A DNA stretch of 64,000 nt from Sarocladium kiliense (taxonomy: Eukaryota; Ascomycota; Sordariomycetes; Hypocreales; Sarocladiaceae): positions 682,001 through 746,000 of the forward strand of contig JAUZTG010000003.1 in NCBI GenBank assembly GCA_030734395.1, given 5' to 3'. The notes under the pieces are model-generated. The model was not told the origin of the DNA, did not search any database, and saw nothing but the letters and a program-made list of their open reading frames with translations. Of this stretch, positions 1 through 11,917 are shown in pieces; positions within the stretch are counted from its first letter, which is position 1, and each line of letters begins with the position of its first letter. Made by a program: the position numbers and the translations under genes.

Positions 1-1018
1 GTTACCAGGAGTGCGGAAGAAATCCATGTAGCTGCTGGAGTCGTTGGCAGTCTGCTCAAGCTTAATAGTATCACGGATCTCGTGATATTCGAATTGGACA
101 GTAGGATGCTGGTCGTTGCCGTTGGCGTGATACTTGGCGAGAATTCCGAGGGCCTCTTCGTGACGGTCCTTGGCGATAAGGAAACGGGGAGACTCAGGAA
201 TCCCTACAGAAGGTCGTATTAGCTACGATCATAGAAAGTATACGTTTCAGATAAGCGCAATAAACTTACAGAAGAGGAAGACGAGCTGGATCAGAGAGGG
301 AACACCCTGAAGGAGGGCAGGAATACGCCACGACCAGTCATTTCCGATAGACTCAGTTCCGAAAGCAGTCCATGCGACGATGAAGGCACCAGCGTTCCAC
401 AGGCAGTTGTATACAGTGGTGAGACGAGCACGGTGCTGAGGGTGGGCAATCTCAGTCAGAAGCATGGGCGAGGCGATCTGAGCGAAGGGGTTTCCAAGAC
501 CAAGGAGGACACGCCCGCCAATGAAGGTACCGAGATCCATAGCAGCAGCCTGAACGGCAGCACCGATGATCATGACGATGAATCCAATAGCGATAGAGAT
601 CCTGCGGCCCCAGCGATCGGTGACGATGGGGACGAGGGGGATAGCGACGACGGAGGAGATCTGGTAAGAAGCACCAAGGATACCGAGCTCGCTACCTCTA
701 GGGAAGCCGAAGCGCTCATCCCAAGAGGGGAAGTTCTGGACGGAGTTGAAGAACATGCTGTAAGACCACGTCAGCCATTTTTGTCCCTTTCTTTCTCTCA
801 TGGTATCGAGAGCATATTGCTCGCAGAGCTTTTGACGGGAGGAAGACTCACCCATCGTAACCGGTGGAAGCAGACGACACGGAAAGAATGAAGCAGTGCC
901 AGTAAAGGGCACGTAGACCAGGATCCTTGTACCACACGACGTGCTCGAACGACGGAGCCTCGTCCTGGGCCTGGTGAAGGGCCTCAGTCGCCTTTGCCTG
1001 CTTTCCCTGAAACTTCAT
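1..1018 (-). CDS. MFS sugar transporter (lactose-permease type), 5' part, truncated by window edge
   Basis: Membrane sugar:proton symporter of the major facilitator superfamily. I read three exons: 852-1018, 270-757 and 1-203, with introns starting GTGAGT and GTAAGT and ending TACAG and TGTAG; the phases agree. The ATG at 1018 starts MKFQGKQAKA. Visible motifs are the loop DRWGRR after the second membrane segment, GRVLLGLG, the sugar-transporter signature around SPMLLTEIAHPQHRAR, and PESPRFL at the end of the first six-helix half. STGYDGMFFNSV across the first splice is typical of fungal Lac12-like permeases. The C-terminal half lies outside the window. The family is confident; the substrate is not known. 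Confidence 0.9.
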
Positions 1019-2454
1019 GGTTGCAAATGTTCACTGACCAGTACTTGTCAGGAAGCAATTGATGAAGAGAAGTATGGAGTGGAGGAGGGTTGAGGGAACG
1101 AAAGGAAGCTCAAGATCGAGGGGAGAGGGGCGGAGATGGGCAGATATATATCAGGACGCTTCTGGTGTTCTGGCCTTACAGATCCCCCCGTTGACGATCA
1201 TGCAACCTTGGAGGTACCGCTTGGACCAGTAACGCATTCTGCCTTTTCTGCCATCTCTAGTCCAGGTACTGTACATACATGATTAGCCATGTTCCTCTTC
1301 CGCCATGCGCAAGGGTTACCATATCTTTACCCCCCTCCCTTCTTCCCCTTGTACAAACACACCCTCACTCTCCACTTTCTGTTTTCCCCGGCCCGCGACT
1401 TTTGGCTCAGTCAGAGGCAGATGGGGCATCCTACAAAGGGGCCTTAACCGGGCTGAAGAGGAACAGTCTCCGAGAGTCCAGGTCAAAGGATCCCCCCCAG
1501 CTTCTTAGCGCTTGTTGCTGGTGGATATGCTGCCCCCTCACTCTCCAAGTTTTCCTCCCCCCACACCCCCCATGGAGTTCCGGGGATGGACTGCTTGGTC
1601 TGGTACCGTTCTTCTTCTTCCCCATTTTACTGGGACGGCCTGGCCTGGGTGGCCCGTCGTGAAGGCTTCTGGAGTCTTGTTGGTTGTTGAAGGCACCAGA
1701 GACTTGCTGAGGTGCATGGCATGCATAACGTGCAAAGTACGATTCAGATGGGGCAGACACGAACATTGTATAGCCGGCGCTTTACCCTCTGGAAGATAGT
1801 CACAGTCGAGCGGCTGTGGCTGACGGTGAACGCGTTGCACCCGCGCCGCCATAGAATGGAACGTCGAAATGGACACTTGCTGCTTGACGTGGCCCGGCAG
1901 GGTCGCTCCAATCCAATCCTATTCGTATCACCGTTGCAGTCTCTGCCCATGTTGGACCCCCATGTCAGCTGGTGCAAAACGGGTGGGCGAAAGAGCCGAT
2001 TCGGGCAAGTCAATTAGACTAATATAAACACAACCGAACTCACAGCACCCAACTTGCACCTCTCTCGAATCCCGGCATCCCTCCCGGGGGGATTTCAGTG
2101 GCTGTCTGCTTTGCCAATTCTCACTTACAAGATTCCTCTTCAAGCCGGCGGTGCTTAACCTTGGCCTTTGCCAAAGACTTGTCTAGCCTCAATACCCCAG
2201 ACTGACAATACAATAGCGTCACGGCGTCGTCGGCCGAGAACCAAATGCGTCAACGTGCCTCCCGGCTGAATTGATCATTGAGCAGCAGGTAGAGTTGCCA
2301 ACCGGTCCTTCTCATGTCTTGGGAAGCGCTACAATGCTCGGCGCACGCTTGGCGGGAGCTGGACATGGTCAGGGCCCTGTCCACACGCGGCGGAGCGCCC
2401 CTATTTGCAGCTTTGCGCTGGCCCGAGGCACCTGGGCATCGATGACTTTCTATT
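1019..2454. other. Intergenic, transporter upstream region
   Basis: No convincing gene. This is probably the transporter promoter plus spacer. Pyrimidine-rich tracts lie around 1320-1380 and 1540-1625. The short open frames here overlap one another on both strands and show no recognisable protein. Confidence 0.5.
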
Positions 2455-2955
2455 CTACCAGTCGCTCTGCCGTGTCTTGCCCCAGTCTGCTCGTCTCAGC
2501 TCCAATGAGTCGAGAGACGAAGCGGGTTCATCTGTCACCCTGTGACCCCTCCTTCTTCATAAGAGCCACTCACCCGTGTCCTTTTCCCCCAAGATCACTA
2601 CGGGCACATCCTGAGCGCTCTGAATGTGGAGTCCTGGGGTCGGAAAGTCGGGGCGAAGGAATGTCTCGGCCACTCCATAGCCCATTGCTTGGGAGAGGCC
2701 ACAGTCAACCTGTAACTCTGGGGATTCTACGAAAGGCTTCACTTTTGATCGAAAATACGAGATGAGGCTCTCTGGAGTTTGGTACATGGTAATCGATCGT
2801 TCGGGAGCTGCAAGCCAGGAAAATCCGATAAATTGCCCTGTCTGCGCCTCATACGTCGCTTGCGCCCAATGAGTGCAGAGAACATTGTTCGAACAGAGTC
2901 CAGAAACGTTGCAAGTGCCGAGGTTGGGTTCGCTTATGCATAATAACCATGAAGT
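2455..2955 (-). CDS. Possible exon(s) of an unrecognised gene or relic
   Basis: A reverse-strand frame is open from 2955 down to a TGA at 2557-2559, about 130 codons. It then continues in the same frame without another stop to a TAG at 2455-2457. The translation looks protein-like (VLCTHWAQATYEAQTG, then SITMYQTPESLISYF). The TGA lies just after a GTGAGT donor-like site, and removing 42 nt ending GACAG would keep the frame. A possible acceptor with a GCTAAAC branch lies near 2945-2965. I do not recognise the protein, no start is obvious, and it may be a degraded gene or chance. Confidence 0.25.
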
Positions 2956-5412
2956 TTAGCTTAACTTAATCGAAGGTATTGCCGCGAAGGTGCATGGGCG
3001 GCTGTTCTCCATGCAACCATCCAGTCCCGGCTAAAATCGATTGCAGGTCATTTCACGTGGAGGCACAACGATATTCCTTACTTACCTGCTCATTACACTT
3101 TAGAGTTATTCCTGAGACCAGCCAAGTCCCGGTACACCCAGATCCTCAAAACTGGAGCCTTGCTTCCTGTTCTGGGAGGGACTCCAATGACATGTCAAGC
3201 TGCCAGAGGACACAAATCGCTAGTTTCGCAGCACATACCACCTGCTTAGCCCCTTCTTTCATCTCGTCTCTGTCGAGTTGGCCCCTCTTCTCATCCACCT
3301 TGGCTCCATCCAGGCGTGGTACTATCAAAGCTGCACTCCCAATCGCCAAGTTTGACTGTCCCCCAAGTTCCCCAGCCTGTCTCCATACTTTGCCGTCTGC
3401 TGCCCAGAGAACGCTTGCTCCAAGTCTGAACACGCGCTAAACACTGGGGCCTTTGCGCTGAAAGAGTCCCTACGGTCATCAGCGCCGTTAGTACTAACAA
3501 GGCCAGACGGAAGACTGAGCCGTCTTTCCGAAAGAAGGCAGAGAAATTGTTCCTCAGGAGACGCGCGACAATGTCTCAGGCGTGTCGCGTCGTGTCCTCG
3601 TGTGTTAACATCTTAACGGCGGTTCTGCCTGCCTGGCATTGGGCCAGTCTCTTGTAAGCGAGGAGAGGCTCACCTAGAAGGTCACACGGTTTCGTCAATT
3701 TCTTGAAGGCAAAGTTGAACGGTTCACCAAAAACATAATAAGAGTGACTTGGCGGTCTCCCGTGTTCTCCTGAGGTGGCTCTCCTCATTCGCTTTTCTGG
3801 TGTCCCGCAATATCAGCCTGATCATGAAGCATCATCCGTATCACGTCTTGTCCTTGGAAGCAAAGCCTAGATCGACTCGGCGTTCTTGTCATCACCCTGC
3901 TTGGTGGTGACAAAGCTCTGGGCGTTGTATAGACGCGTTTGTGACTTCCACCCTCACGGAGACGAGCCCACATGCTCTTCTGGCCAGCTCGCTTCTGGGC
4001 CCTGCTCATCCCTGGGCACAAGGAACGTCTATCCAAGCCTACGGGCTGTACGGTGATCGCGACGACGATCGAGACAGAACAGTGGATATCCCCATCAGCC
4101 TCCTAGGGTCTCGTCGCGATGGGCCAAGTCGGAGACCCTTGGCCGTAGAAATGGATCTTGAAGTGGAGGCGCTGTTCTGACAGGGTTGTTTGATGACTAC
4201 CACGATGGTACGAGAATAGCCTCGAACATCATCCGGCTATGCCCGTGGTAAAAGGCTGTCGGGCACAGCCGAGCCGACTACGACTTTCCAAATCTTTGGT
4301 TGCATGGGATGGCATGAATGGCATCCCAAGCCTGCCCGACTCACCATCGAACGGGTATTACACCCGAGGCAAGACGAATGGGGACATCTTCTTACATAGG
4401 ACATCGTCGTCTCTTCGCTTCGGTAGAATCGCCGCCTCTTTCATCTGTTGTCTCGCAATTCTCTGCAAGTATCGCCGAGTTGCTCGTACCGTACGGTGCC
4501 TTCACTGGGTTGCAGTAAGAAGCGCCGCTTACAAGCGATTGAGGACTCTTCACAGCTTCACAACAATCAAGCACTGTCCCAAAACTCATGATCGGGATGA
4601 AGTCTCTTAGCTCATGGAACGCGATTGTAGTAGATCTTAGCTCGGATGAAGTCTATCCAGGGAAGGTAATGTAGAACATCTTAAACGGCATTGTGCCTCT
4701 ACGTACAGCACCATCATCGCACGCACTATTAGAAGAGCGATCACCCAATTTCAGATTCAATCACGCTTAAAGAAATTACGGCGTTTAGTGAAGCCTCATG
4801 GCTTGGCGTCTCTTTCTCATCAAAGGTGCCCTCCATGCGCTTTCTCTGTGTGGGAGCCATGAGGCGATTCAGGCCGTCAATCACCACACTAATCTGAAGC
4901 CGCCTCCACAACTCACAGTGCTCCCTTTCGGCAATCTGAGATGTTCTCTCCTTTCGGAAGGTGTGGTTTCTGTAGGCGCAAACGCAGAGTGTCCAAGCAT
5001 ATGCCGCCCAATGCACTGGGACTGGCCCACCTGGAGCCAGCTCTGTGGTAGCTGCGTCTTTGCCAGGATGCAAACGATCGTTGTTGAGCTTACCAGCATG
5101 AGTTTTCATCTTTTCATGCTTTCTTCTGGCAATAATTCACCATGACGTTTGGGTCTTTGCGCTGCTGCGTTTGATCGTTTGTCTCTAGTGGCGAGCAGAG
5201 AAAGTGATCCATCACAGCGGGCGTGGACAGACCGGAGAGCGCGCCAGGCGCACAGCCAAACCCCAGCTAGCTGTCGTTAGACCCTCATGTGTTTTGTTCT
5301 TTCCGTTTGATGAGCGAGCAAGCAACTCTCATTGCATGGAGCAAGCTGCTTGCCAGTCTTGCTGAGGACAGCTCTGGCGAAGAGCTGCAATGTGACAAAC
5401 AACACAACAGGA
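2956..5412. other. Long intergenic region without a supportable gene
   Basis: About 2.4 kb with only short, mutually overlapping frames on both strands. A reverse frame near 3290-3560 reads through a hydrophobic stretch (FRLALLVLTALMTVG) that resembles a signal peptide, but it has no upstream ATG and no recognisable continuation. I see no repeat structure. Confidence 0.45.
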
Positions 5413-5418
5413 TATAAA
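5413..5418 (+). promoter_or_regulatory. TATA box of the acidic orphan gene
   Basis: TATAAA lies 161 bp upstream of the ATG at 5579, followed by a pyrimidine-rich leader, a layout usual for strongly regulated fungal genes. Confidence 0.5.
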
Positions 5419-5578
5419 GAGCATCAATTTCCCTACTCCTCAGAATGGAAGCAGCGAACAACCACTCGTAACATTTCTTCTTGCCTGTTCTCTACCATCT
5501 TTCTCGTCTTCGCCTCTATCACGATCCCCATCTCCTTACATTCGGTGTGAACTCGGGGATTCACAACCAACCGCGACA

Positions 5579-6127
5579 ATGGCACAGTGGAGCATCCCCG
5601 AGTACTGCTGCTGTACTCTGCACTTCTTCGGTGATTCAGATGATGAGTCCGATGACTACGGCTGCGACAACGATGGCGGCAACAATTACTACTGCAGTGA
5701 TGATGAGGACGACCGGCCTGACTACATCGACTACCCCAATGACCCTGACGATGACGATGAGGACTGTCATTCTTCCCAACCCGACTGGCGAGAGTGCCAC
5801 TGCGACGACCAAAACTTCTGCCAGTACCTGCCGAACGGGATTCGTAAGGATGCCCCCATCCGCAGCTTCTTCGCTCAGGTCTGCTGGGAAGCCATCGACA
5901 TCTGCAACGATGACAATGACGAGTACTCTGTCGAAACCGTCCTGAGCCGGAATTATCCCAACTTTGCATGGCAGGAGGTCCAACAACGTTGGAAAGACCA
6001 TGGCAATTGGCTGTCGGAATGGCGCCAAATCCCCGAGAGACTCCTCAAGCCGAAGGACTTCTTCAGACGCGTCAGACAGGCTATGGATGAGTACTACCAC
6101 GACAATCCGAACGGAAACCGCGGTTAG
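5579..6127 (+). CDS. Acidic, cysteine-containing hypothetical protein
   Basis: Intronless 182-residue protein in a good start context (ACAATGG) with a TATA box upstream. The first ~75 residues are dominated by Asp, Tyr and Asn with scattered Cys (EYCCC, then DDESDDYGCDND). The C-terminal half (about 85-180) is ordinary globular sequence with W, R and K, ending in a basic helix-like stretch (KDFFRRVRQAMDEYY). There is no signal peptide or membrane segment, so the cysteines are probably not secretory. I recognise no domain. It could be a lineage-restricted orphan; the acidic run might bind basic proteins or metal, which is only a guess. Confidence 0.65.
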   Translation: MAQWSIPEYCCCTLHFFGDSDDESDDYGCDNDGGNNYYCSDDEDDRPDYIDYPNDPDDDDEDCHSSQPDWRECHCDDQNFCQYLPNGIRKDAPIRSFFAQVCWEAIDICNDDNDEYSVETVLSRNYPNFAWQEVQQRWKDHGNWLSEWRQIPERLLKPKDFFRRVRQAMDEYYHDNPNGNRG

Positions 6128-7236
6128 AGCCGCTATTATACAGCAACAGTCGCCGACAAGGCCGCGATGACGGGACAGGGGCGCTTCTAACTATCTGAGC
6201 TCGAAAGCGAATCCCTTGGACTCCGTCATTCATTACGGTCATCCAGCGACATGGCGTCATACGAAATCTGGCCGGAGGCGTAAAACCCTTCGAACCTCCT
6301 TTCTTCCTCTTTAATTTTCGTCTTTTTTTGTTTTGTGCTGTTTTGTCTGTTTTGTTTTGGACATTGTCAACAATTACACGTTTCTTTTGTTTGCAATTGG
6401 TGACTTTGGACGACACTGGGGGAAAGCTTACGGATAGTCACAGAGATTGGAACTGGATACAGACTACACTGAGATTGAATACGGGTCATAGATAGATTGG
6501 GCATAGATTGGATGCGGGCCTGAGAAAGTTACGGTAGCGAATTGCTGAACTTGAACACATGAAGCCCATATCTTGCCTTCATTGCGATCCAGACCCAAAT
6601 TCACTCGTTCGCCTTTTCGTCCTGCCACCTCTTCATGATCCCATCTTCCCATTCGCTCAAGAACTGCATAATCTCAATTGAATGCGCCCATCCTAGAGCC
6701 TGTCCTCCACCCTCCTCAGCGAGGGCCGCATTCAACGACTGTTACCTCAGCTGCCTCGTCCGCGCAGTTTGTTTGGTACGATGGTGGGACCCCAATCTTG
6801 AGCATCTTCGCCAGCTATGTTAACTATTACACCATCTCGCCGGAACGGGAGAGGTTGGGTGGGTTGCCGGAAACATCGCGATGCCAAGTGCAATGCGTAC
6901 TACACATGGCCACACCGTGTTGAGTACTGTTCCCTTCCCGCCTCAATGACCATCTTTACTATTATGGATGACTTCATCAGCCGAATGATAAGTGGATCGC
7001 TGTCTGGCAATTACTCGTCTTCGCATCGCGGCATACCATCCATCGATGCTAACCCTCTAGCAGAAAGGCAAACTTGATCTGTCCAAGGTGGGCTGACCAG
7101 AAACTCAACGCTAGTATGCCATCCACGCTGCAGCTGATGACGGAAGCCACATTACATGGGGGGCTTATCCATCCTTCTGTTCCCTCTGCATCCCAAGTTC
7201 AAACTCACCAGAATCAAGCAACCACAACTGTCAAAC
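6128..7236. other. Intergenic, 3' of the acidic orphan and upstream of the ccg-9-like gene
   Basis: No gene seen. A T/G-rich stretch at 6300-6385 with repeated TTTTG units could form the 3' UTR of the upstream gene. The rest is unstructured spacer and promoter. Confidence 0.5.
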
Positions 7237-9852
7237 ATGGCTAAACATCCAGAATCAGATCATGTGTTCTCTACGATCGCCTTAGCGCACCGGTGGAGGC
7301 GTGCAACAACGAAAGCAAAGGAGAGGCAAGCCTCTGGCTCGTCTATTTCTGTCAGTTGCAATCTTTTTACGCTAGAGCTCGGTTCCCATTGCCGCACGTC
7401 TCATTCCCGAGCAGTCCTCCAAATTTCGAGTCAATTGTTTGTATCAAGCATTCATCCTCTGGGATTGCATCGCTCTGACATGCTCGTCGCATTTCCTCAA
7501 AGGAGCCTTAGGCTAACCAACTGCAGACCCTCTTTTGTGGAATATCGGCAATCGTAACAGACGCTAATGATGCTGTTGTGGCCATTGCTATACGTGATAG
7601 CGTGTACTTGATTGATTTCTCGGTCAAACACATTAGTCTCGATGGCGCATCGACGGCCGGAAGCGATGTTATTACCGAGTACGTTATGGCAACGCTCGAG
7701 GAATATGAGCACACAACGATGTCTAAGTTTGTGGGTGCTGGGATACCGCGTAACCTTGACCACTTGAGTAAAACGCTGTGCTCCCGACTTTGGCTCCATC
7801 TTGATATTGTCCCCATGGTGCTTAATCCTGAGCAAGAGCATACGGGTGAGAGCTTCTGGGATGTCAAGAGACTTGACGAGCAAGCCGATTCTATGGCGCG
7901 CAAGTGCATTATGTAGGTCCCCTATGACAACAGTGTGGTATACTTGGAGAGGCAAATTGCTTACTGCTTGGGTGGCATAGGTTCTTTGGACCTTCGCGAG
8001 TGCCTCTTCTTCAGGTCGGTTGGAGGGGTGCAGTCCAAACTGATGCTGGCTTTCACGCGCATCTCTTCGCAATTGAGGATATGAAACGCACCTGCGGACC
8101 AGAAACTTGGTCCACTGCCATGTTTTATGCCGACAAACTTCGTTCCAACAAGACCAAGATTGCGTTCTTCAGTAGCACCCCCCAGGGCGGCGGCGTCGCT
8201 CTGATGCGGCATGCTCTGCTTCGGTTCGCCCACTTGTTAGGCGTTGATCTGACTTGGTACGGTAAGTGCCCCATTGATCGCAGGATCAGCCGCATTTCGT
8301 CGTTATATCGTCGGTGACTTATTATGTAAATGCCATTAACGCGTTCAGTCCCTAAACCAAGTCCTGGGGTCTTTGAGATCACCAAGAAGTTCCACAATAC
8401 CTTGCAGGGTGTCAACGATCTCAACTTACGCATCTCCCAAAAAGACAAACAATCGGTCAGAGACTGGGTCACTGACAATGCCGAGAGATATTGGCTGTCA
8501 GAAGGCGGCCCGCTACGGCCAACCATCGAAGGCGGGGCCGATATCATCATTGTGCGTCTCCCCATTGCTGTTGAGAATATCCCTTTTTTGTTTACTCTCT
8601 CCATTGTCATGGCACAATTCCTACCAAAGTTGCAGACAAAGTTTCGTGCTAGTATTGTGCTTCTTCTCGTTTTCGCTGTTGCCAGTGTTCTATCATGATC
8701 AGTTGGCTAACTCACCACGCCATATACTAGGTTGATGATCCACAGATGCTCGGTCTGGTATCTTTGATCAAGAGCATTGCGCCAACGCGTCCGGTCCTCT
8801 ACAGATCGCATATCCAAATATGCACTGATTTGATTGCGGTTTCTGGCTCACCCCAAGAGGATGTGTGGACATTTCTCTCTGCCGACGCGCAGATGGCAGA
8901 TATGTTCCTCAGCCATCCAATTCCGACATTTGTTCCCTTCGACATTCCTAGGGAGAAGGTTGCCTACCTCCCTGCTGCTACGGACTGGCTTGACGGCCTG
9001 AACAAGCCCTTGAGCATGTGGGATAGGATGTACTACACCCGGATTTACAACAGCACTTGTCGCGATCGAGGCATGGCGGAGCTCGCATGGCCAGCACGTC
9101 AGTACATTGCGCAGGTGGCACGCTTTGATCCATCTAAAGGCATATCCACCGTCATCGACTCTTACGCTGAGTTCCGGCACCGGACGAGCGATCTAGACGG
9201 CAATAACATACCCCAGCTGGTCATCTGCGGAAATGGTTCGATTGATGACCCTGGTGCTAGCCAGGTGTACAGCCAAACGATAGAATATCTGGAGAGTACG
9301 TATCCGCACTTGGTCAAAGACTGCAGCATCACGGCCCTGGAACCAAATGACCAGCTCTTGAACACTATCATTTCCAATGCCCATGTGATTCTGCAGCTTT
9401 CCACGAGCGAGGGCTTCGAGGTCAAAGTATCAGAGGCATTGCACGCAGGGCGTCCAGTTATCACTACCCGCGTGGGCGGGCTCCCCCTTCAGGTAAAGGA
9501 TGGTGTGAGCGGATACCTTGTCGACGTTGGCGACTACATGGCGGTTGCCGCTCATCTTCAGGATCTTTTCAGGGATCGCGAGCTTTACGAAACGATGAGT
9601 AATTCGGCAGCTTCCAGCGTAAGCGATGAAGTAGGCACTGTCGGCAATGCACTCAGCTGGTTTTATCTTGCTTCCAGGTGGACAGAAACAAATGGCCGCC
9701 CAGCCCTATGCGGCAATCAGCAATGGGTAAATGATATGGCCAGGGCAGATGCCGGAACACCTTACACAGAAGCAGAAAAGTGCCTACCGCGCTGCTACAC
9801 AGAGAAGAGCATCAAGCCGCCTATTGCAGACGAGGCTGTTCAAGATGAATGA
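7237..9852 (+). CDS. Trehalose phosphorylase/synthase, GT4 family, clock-controlled ccg-9 type
   Basis: Retaining glycosyltransferase that makes or phosphorolyses trehalose in the cytosol. Exons are 7981-8261, 8349-8551 and 8731-9852 (firm), 7527-7912 (firm), and a probable first exon 7237-7350 (GTCAGT donor, CTAAC branch, TGCAG acceptor), giving 701 residues. Family landmarks in order: TDANDAVV, the block ADSMARK, VGWRGAVQTDAGF, AFFSSTPQGGGVALMRHAL, SEGGPLRP, GGADIIIVDDPQM, RPVLYRSHIQI, SHPIPTFVP, ATDWLDGLNKPL, ARFDPSKGI, and the GT-B donor-site pattern SEGFEVKVSEALHAGRPVI. All core motifs are intact, so it looks functional. Length fits the Neurospora CCG-9 family. The N-terminal exon is the least certain part. 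Confidence 0.9.
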
Positions 9853-10310
9853 GGATTCGATATATGAATGTATTTTGGTCAATTGCAGCATCATATGTAC
9901 TCGTCTGCCTAGTGGCTTAACTTCCGAAGTGGACAGATACTTGCAAGACATTACGCCCTCCTCTTTTGTAGTACAATGATCCCGCTAGCCGGGCTAGACT
10001 GGCTCCCTCCACCCATGTACTGATGGGTCTTGAGGCTGGAAGCAATGTCCGCCTCTCAGCCGATCTGATCTTACCTCGATATTTTCGCTGTGCAACTGAA
10101 TAATATTTTCGACCTGAGCGCCGGGCCTTGTTAATCAGGATCAAACTCATATGAGATTGTAATGTTATTAAGCAGCGCGATTACTTAATCACAACAATCC
10201 ACGATGGTAGTGCCATGATGTATAATTATTGAGCTTCGAAGCTCCCAACACGCGGTCTCAAAATGTACGTATGTTAACAAAAGTGCAAGCCCCCTGCTGC
10301 AGTTTGAACC
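9853..10310. other. Convergent intergenic region
   Basis: Sits between two 3' ends. AT-rich in part (10150-10240), nothing else recognisable. Confidence 0.5.
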
Positions 10311-10916
10311 TCAACTGAACACGTAGTGATCATCTCTACCGACTTTGATAGCATCTCCGACTTCTTGCGCCCAGGCTTCGATCAGGTTCCAATCTCTTTG
10401 GTCCCCTGATAGAGTATCCTCTTTCTTCACAAACCATGACATAGGTACCCGGATGATCCAGGGCAAACTTTGCGGATCCATCACTCCGCGAAAAAGGGCA
10501 TGGCCGCGTAATGTCTCTCCCGTAAGGTAATACTTCAACTGCTTCTCAATCGACGCCTTCTCAGTTTCGAGATTCTTGTCAGTGGTGGGCATGCCGACAG
10601 AGAATGCCCATACCGGAGGGACTGGTACAGGAGATCCATTCACAGGAGCTCCATTTGTTTTCGAGACGCCGGAGAGAAACTGTCCGTTGCGCCTCAAAAA
10701 GTTACGGCCTGGGCTGATCCAACGTCCGGCGTGGATAGCACTTCCGAGAACAATGGCTGAGTACGGTTGCTGTGTGCCGGAAAGCTGTGGAACAGACTCG
10801 ATAAGAGAGCATTCCACGGTTGTCGGTGATAGAATTAAAGCTAAGCGAGTCTTGATTCTCTCGGCTATCTCCCGTGTTGAGCCATGAGAACTCGCATAGG
10901 CAACTAAGACCGACAT
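10311..10916 (-). CDS. Flavodoxin-fold protein (protoporphyrinogen-oxidase HemG-like, Flavodoxin_5)
   Basis: Intronless 201-residue protein. The N-terminus VLVAYASSHGSTREIAERI is the flavodoxin strand-1, FMN-phosphate loop and helix-1 signature. A second family mark is YSAIVLGSAIHAGRW (second strand and loop), then VWAFSVGMP. These match the HemG/Flavodoxin_5 group, which in fungi are uncharacterised small FMN proteins. A canonical fungal protoporphyrinogen oxidase is a different mitochondrial FAD enzyme, so a role in haem synthesis should not be assumed. There is no targeting signal. A TATA-like sequence lies about 110 bp upstream (11024-11030, reverse strand). Confidence 0.85.
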   Translation of the reverse strand: MSVLVAYASSHGSTREIAERIKTRLALILSPTTVECSLIESVPQLSGTQQPYSAIVLGSAIHAGRWISPGRNFLRRNGQFLSGVSKTNGAPVNGSPVPVPPVWAFSVGMPTTDKNLETEKASIEKQLKYYLTGETLRGHALFRGVMDPQSLPWIIRVPMSWFVKKEDTLSGDQRDWNLIEAWAQEVGDAIKVGRDDHYVFS

Positions 10917-11023
10917 GATAGATATTTCGAAGGATTTAAAGCTTGTACGATATAATGTCGTATGCGATTAGGTCTTCACAAAGAAAAGACTGCTTGGAAC
11001 ACCGATTCGAGGTAGCTCCTCAA

Positions 11024-11030
11024 TTATATA
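11024..11030 (-). promoter_or_regulatory. TATA box of the flavodoxin gene
   Basis: TATATAA on the reverse strand, 108 bp upstream of the ATG at 10916. Confidence 0.45.
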
Positions 11031-11917
11031 GTTGGTCTCCTGTAGAACTTGTAGCGAGCACTCTTTCAGCTTTGGGTCGTTTATAAAATGCCAATGGCAA
11101 CACGTATGACCATCCTTTCGCCACTTATTAGCATATTCGTGCAGAATCTACACTATCAACAACTTAAAGGCTCAGGGCTGGCATTCTTGAGCCAATCAGC
11201 CAAGATGCTGTCGAACGCATCACGACCGATTGGGGTATCAGCTGCTTCCCTTGGTTCTACCTCATACGTGATCACACCACACTCGAACCATAAAAGATTA
11301 AGGTCTCGCACAATGAAAATAGCAACTGACTCATATGATTAAATCCACGTATGCACGATCGCCCTTACCTGATGCTCAGTTCTCACATGTCGTATAAAAG
11401 CCCTTGATCTGGCAGTAGCTAATAGCGCTGTCAGTGAAGGGTAGGGGCGTAGCAGCAGCGGCACGCATTGAGCAGGGCGCCTTCGCTGGAGATATTGAGG
11501 CAGTGTCCTGCTGCCCAGCGAAACTGGCGTCTGGCAGGTCCTCCGCCGCTGCGCTGGACTGCATGGCAACTCCGAGATTCTCGATGCCTGTGACGACTGT
11601 GAGATAGCAGCCGAATACCGTACACCCGCCAACCCAAGAGCAAAGTGCATGTGGTGCCGGCGAACAGGAGGGTGTAGTGGCTTACAGTAGGGCGGGGAGT
11701 TAGGATCCTCCGCCAACCACGACTTGGAGATTCATGGGCCGAGAAGCTGATGCCACTAATCGCACCATGTCATCAGATTTCATGTTCTGCTAAATCGGAG
11801 ATCGCCGCAATAGGACTTTAGATCATACCACCTCAGGTGTTTTTGTGGCTCAACCCTCTGCGCACTGAGGTAAGGTGGTAAGGTAAGGTAAGGCAGAGCA
11901 GTGCTGCTTCAGGTCGT
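11031..11917. other. Intergenic with a TAAGG-type short repeat
   Basis: No supportable gene. Reverse frames at 11339-11716 overlap in all three phases and none is recognisable. At 11870-11895 there is an imperfect array of GGTAA units (GGTAAGGTGGTAAGGTAAGG). Confidence 0.45.

Noticed and set aside
433..891. Forward 152-codon frame
   Set aside because: Antisense shadow of the MFS transporter exon 270-757, with no family resemblance.
11339..11716. Cluster of reverse frames suggestive of a fungal regulator fragment
   Set aside because: I looked for a Zn2Cys6 pattern (CxxCxxxxxxC) and did not find one in any frame.
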